A DNA stretch of 64,000 nucleotides from Struthio camelus (Eukaryota; Chordata; Aves; Struthioniformes; Struthionidae), in assembly GCF_040807025.1 (NCBI RefSeq), contig NC_090981.1, forward strand, positions 40,713,817-40,777,816, read 5' to 3'. Every line of letters begins with the position of its first letter. Position 1 is the stretch's first letter. The position numbers and the translations under genes are program-made. Positions 61,851 to 64,000 of this stretch are shown here, one piece after another. The notes below the pieces were generated by a model, which saw nothing but the letters and a program-made list of their open reading frames with translations, made no database searches and was not told the origin of the DNA.

Positions 61851-62690
61851 GCCGCGCTGACCGGCACAGCTCCATCTCGGCCGTCCTTGCGGTGGCAGCA
61901 GCTTACCGAGGGAAGGGGGCAGCGCAGATGCTGCCAGGTGGGGCTGGAAGGAGAAGCCCTCTGGGCTCGGCAGGACAGTGCGCACCAGGCCGTGGCGTTT
62001 CGGGTGGTGGGGAGCGGGGTAAGGCCGCCGTGGGGAGGGTGGAGGTGCCCGGGCTGGGCTCCGGCTGCCGTGAGGCAAGGAGCGAGCAGGGCGGCCCACC
62101 GCTGCCGTCTCGGGGCTGGGCGCTGCTGGGTGAGGAGCGACCTCCGAGGAGGTAGCAGGGCTGGGGGAGGCTGGCACGGCCCTCTCCTACGCACCTCCTC
62201 TCCCCGGGCTCCTGCCTTGCTGTCCATCCTGCCAAAACATTCGGAGAGGCCCGGGGTTGTTATAGCTAAAAGACGGTACTCTTCTTCTTCCACATCTAAC
62301 AACTGCCACATCCAGTCATCGAGACTTTTTGAGATGATTGCTAGTACTGAATTTTGCCTAACTGGTGTCCAAGACATACGTGAAGGGGTGGATCTATGTC
62401 ACGGTCATTTCCAAGGGGCGCCAGAGCTGATCATTCAGGGTGCAGGGGTGGGACCCCTCTATACGGGCGTAACGGGGAACCGGCTGTTCCTCGCTCTGTC
62501 CAGGGCGACCTGACGGGTGCTGCTCACCTTGATGGTGTGGCTCGTGGCCCCTCGCGCCCGGGCTGCCAGCGGTTGCCGTCCTGCGTCGGGCACGGCGTCG
62601 GACCCCAGCGCGCAGGAGCTTCGGCGCCGTTGTCCACAGCCCGGTTATCTTCCCTGCGAAGGCAACGCGCTCGACCGCTTGTGTGATCAG
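61850..62690. promoter_or_regulatory. CpG-rich block
   Basis: Two CpG-rich stretches (about 61850-62160 and 62500-62690) flank a less GC-rich middle. A 223-codon minus-strand frame (61706-62377) and a 208-codon plus-strand frame (61887-62513) overlap here. Neither shows a recognisable domain, and the overlap argues for base-composition artefacts. Confidence 0.35.
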
Positions 62691-63706
62691 GGAGGGACAG
62701 GGAGAAAGCAGATAGGCTCTGCACTAGATCTGCCCCAAAAGTTGCTTTTTTTAAAGTCACAGTGGCAACGCCTGAAGGCGCTGAGGGAAGCTGATCGCTG
62801 CAGCCTTCACAACCCAGGCAGCGACGCGCGCGGCTGATGCGGGAGCCTGCATCCCTTGTCCCCTCCGAGTGCAGGGCAGAGAGCAGCCGAAAGCACTAAT
62901 AGCCCAGTGTGTTGCCTCTCAAAGTGATACCTGTTCCTTTTGAAGAAGGACTGGGCCATTGATGACTCTTAGTGCAAAATAAGAGGCTTTTTTTTCCTGT
63001 GCCTGCTTGTTCCTGCATGGATTTTGTGAGAAAGGCCATCCTTTCTTCAAAGGGGTTATAAATTAAGTCCCTGGGTATTTTTTCAGTATGTTTCCCTGCT
63101 GAGGCATGCAAAGGCAGGACTGGGATCAGTACAGATGTAGAAAAAGCACAAGCTGCACTGAAAAATCCCAGCTTTTCAGGCTGCAACCACATCTCCTCGG
63201 CCTGGCAGCCTCCCGGAGCAGCCCCGTCCCCAGAGAAATGCAGTATTTCTTGGGTTTGACTGAGCTGGAAGCAGCTCAGGGCGCAGCGTTTTGTGCTCTG
63301 CTTGTTTTGACGCTTTTGGTTTAGGCCCAGGATGGGAAGCGTAGCTATAGCTGAAGCTAGCTGCCACTTAAGGTCAAGCAGTCTTGAAGTCTGCGGTAGT
63401 TGGAACTCGTGGGTGAAAATGCAGGTTTGGGAAGCTATATTTCCTCTCATCGCACTCTGTGCTTCGCCGGAGCAACCCCTGCGCAGGAGGTGGGTGCTGT
63501 GGGAGGGACAGCCGGGGGCTCAGGGCCGGGCAGCGTGGTGCTGTTTGTCTCTCCTGGGTGGTGGGGCTGAGGGGACTGAGTTCAGCTGGGAAGGAAAACA
63601 CTGCGGGGGCATCTAGCTGCTGTCCTCAGGGACCCAAGAGAGGGCCACTGAGGAGGTGGAGGCTGGCTCCTCTCCCAGGTGCAAAGCTAAAGGTTGAGAG
63701 GTGATT

Positions 63707-63955
63707 GGCACAAATTCAACAAGGGAAATTCTGATCAGATGTTTGGAGAAAGCTCGCTATGCTGACAGTCGTTGGGCTGAAACAGGCTGCCTAGGGACAT
63801 AGTGGGACTGCCATCCTTGGAGATGCACAGAATCCAACTGGACAAGGCCATGAGCAGCCTGATCTAATTTTGGAGTCAGCTCTGCTTTGAGCAGAGGTTT
63901 GGACTGGAGACCTCTAGGCTTTTCTTCCAGTCTGAATTATTCTATGGGATCTTTG
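63707..63955 (+). mobile_element. CR1 LINE 3' end
   Basis: The CR1 3' UTR landmarks appear in order: AACAGGCTGCCTAGGGACAT, ATCCTTGGAGAT, CAACTGGACAAGGCCATGAG, CTGCTTTGAGCAGAGGTTTG, GGACTGGAGACCTC and the terminal ATTCTATG. It is a typical severely 5'-truncated copy. Confidence 0.9.
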
Positions 63956-64000
63956 GACTCACGGTGATAATCTTAGTTTGCAGAGAAGAAAATAAGTCAT

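Overview
This is vertebrate nuclear DNA, most likely from a bird. It carries two multi-exon, plus-strand genes with GT-AG introns, CpG islands and poly(A) signals, and its interspersed repeats are CR1-type LINE fragments. The compact introns, low repeat load and very GC-rich small gene all fit Aves. The gene order MCCC2 then CARTPT is the conserved amniote order. In chicken this block is on chromosome Z as far as I recall, so Z-linkage here is an inference.

Region 1-39.7 kb: the whole of MCCC2, the beta (carboxyltransferase) subunit of mitochondrial 3-methylcrotonyl-CoA carboxylase (leucine breakdown). I reconstructed 17 coding exons (522-39337). They join in phase to a 561-residue protein that aligns end to end with the 563-residue human protein as I remember it. 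A CpG island covers exon 1. Intron 16 is very long (about 7.5 kb) and contains conserved-looking AT-rich sequence. The introns hold old CR1/L3 LINE pieces (12.98-13.34 kb plus strand, 13.36-13.83 kb minus strand, 20.80-21.67 kb plus strand), microsatellites and homopolymers.

Region 39.7-46.9 kb: intergenic DNA with no supported gene. It becomes GC-rich and repetitive towards CARTPT and ends in a degenerate GAGCY/GGGCY pentamer array.

Region 46.95-48.6 kb: CARTPT (prepro-cocaine- and amphetamine-regulated transcript), with three tiny coding exons, introns of only 94 and 151 bp, a TATA box 37 bp before the ATG and a CRE-like half-site. The C-terminal CART peptide with its six cysteines is intact. 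Intron 2 contains ten exact CCCCGG units, the same hexanucleotide class as the human C9orf72 repeat.

Region 48.6-64 kb: gene-free flank with several CpG-rich islands, conserved-looking homeodomain-motif-rich stretches (candidate enhancers) and the 3' end of a CR1 element at the right edge.

The two genes do not share a pathway: one is a housekeeping mitochondrial enzyme, the other a secreted neuropeptide. Their adjacency matters mainly because enhancers of the tissue-specific CARTPT may lie inside MCCC2 introns. I found no CRISPR array, bacterial-type system, tRNA or rRNA gene. The most unusual features are the repeat arrays around and inside CARTPT.
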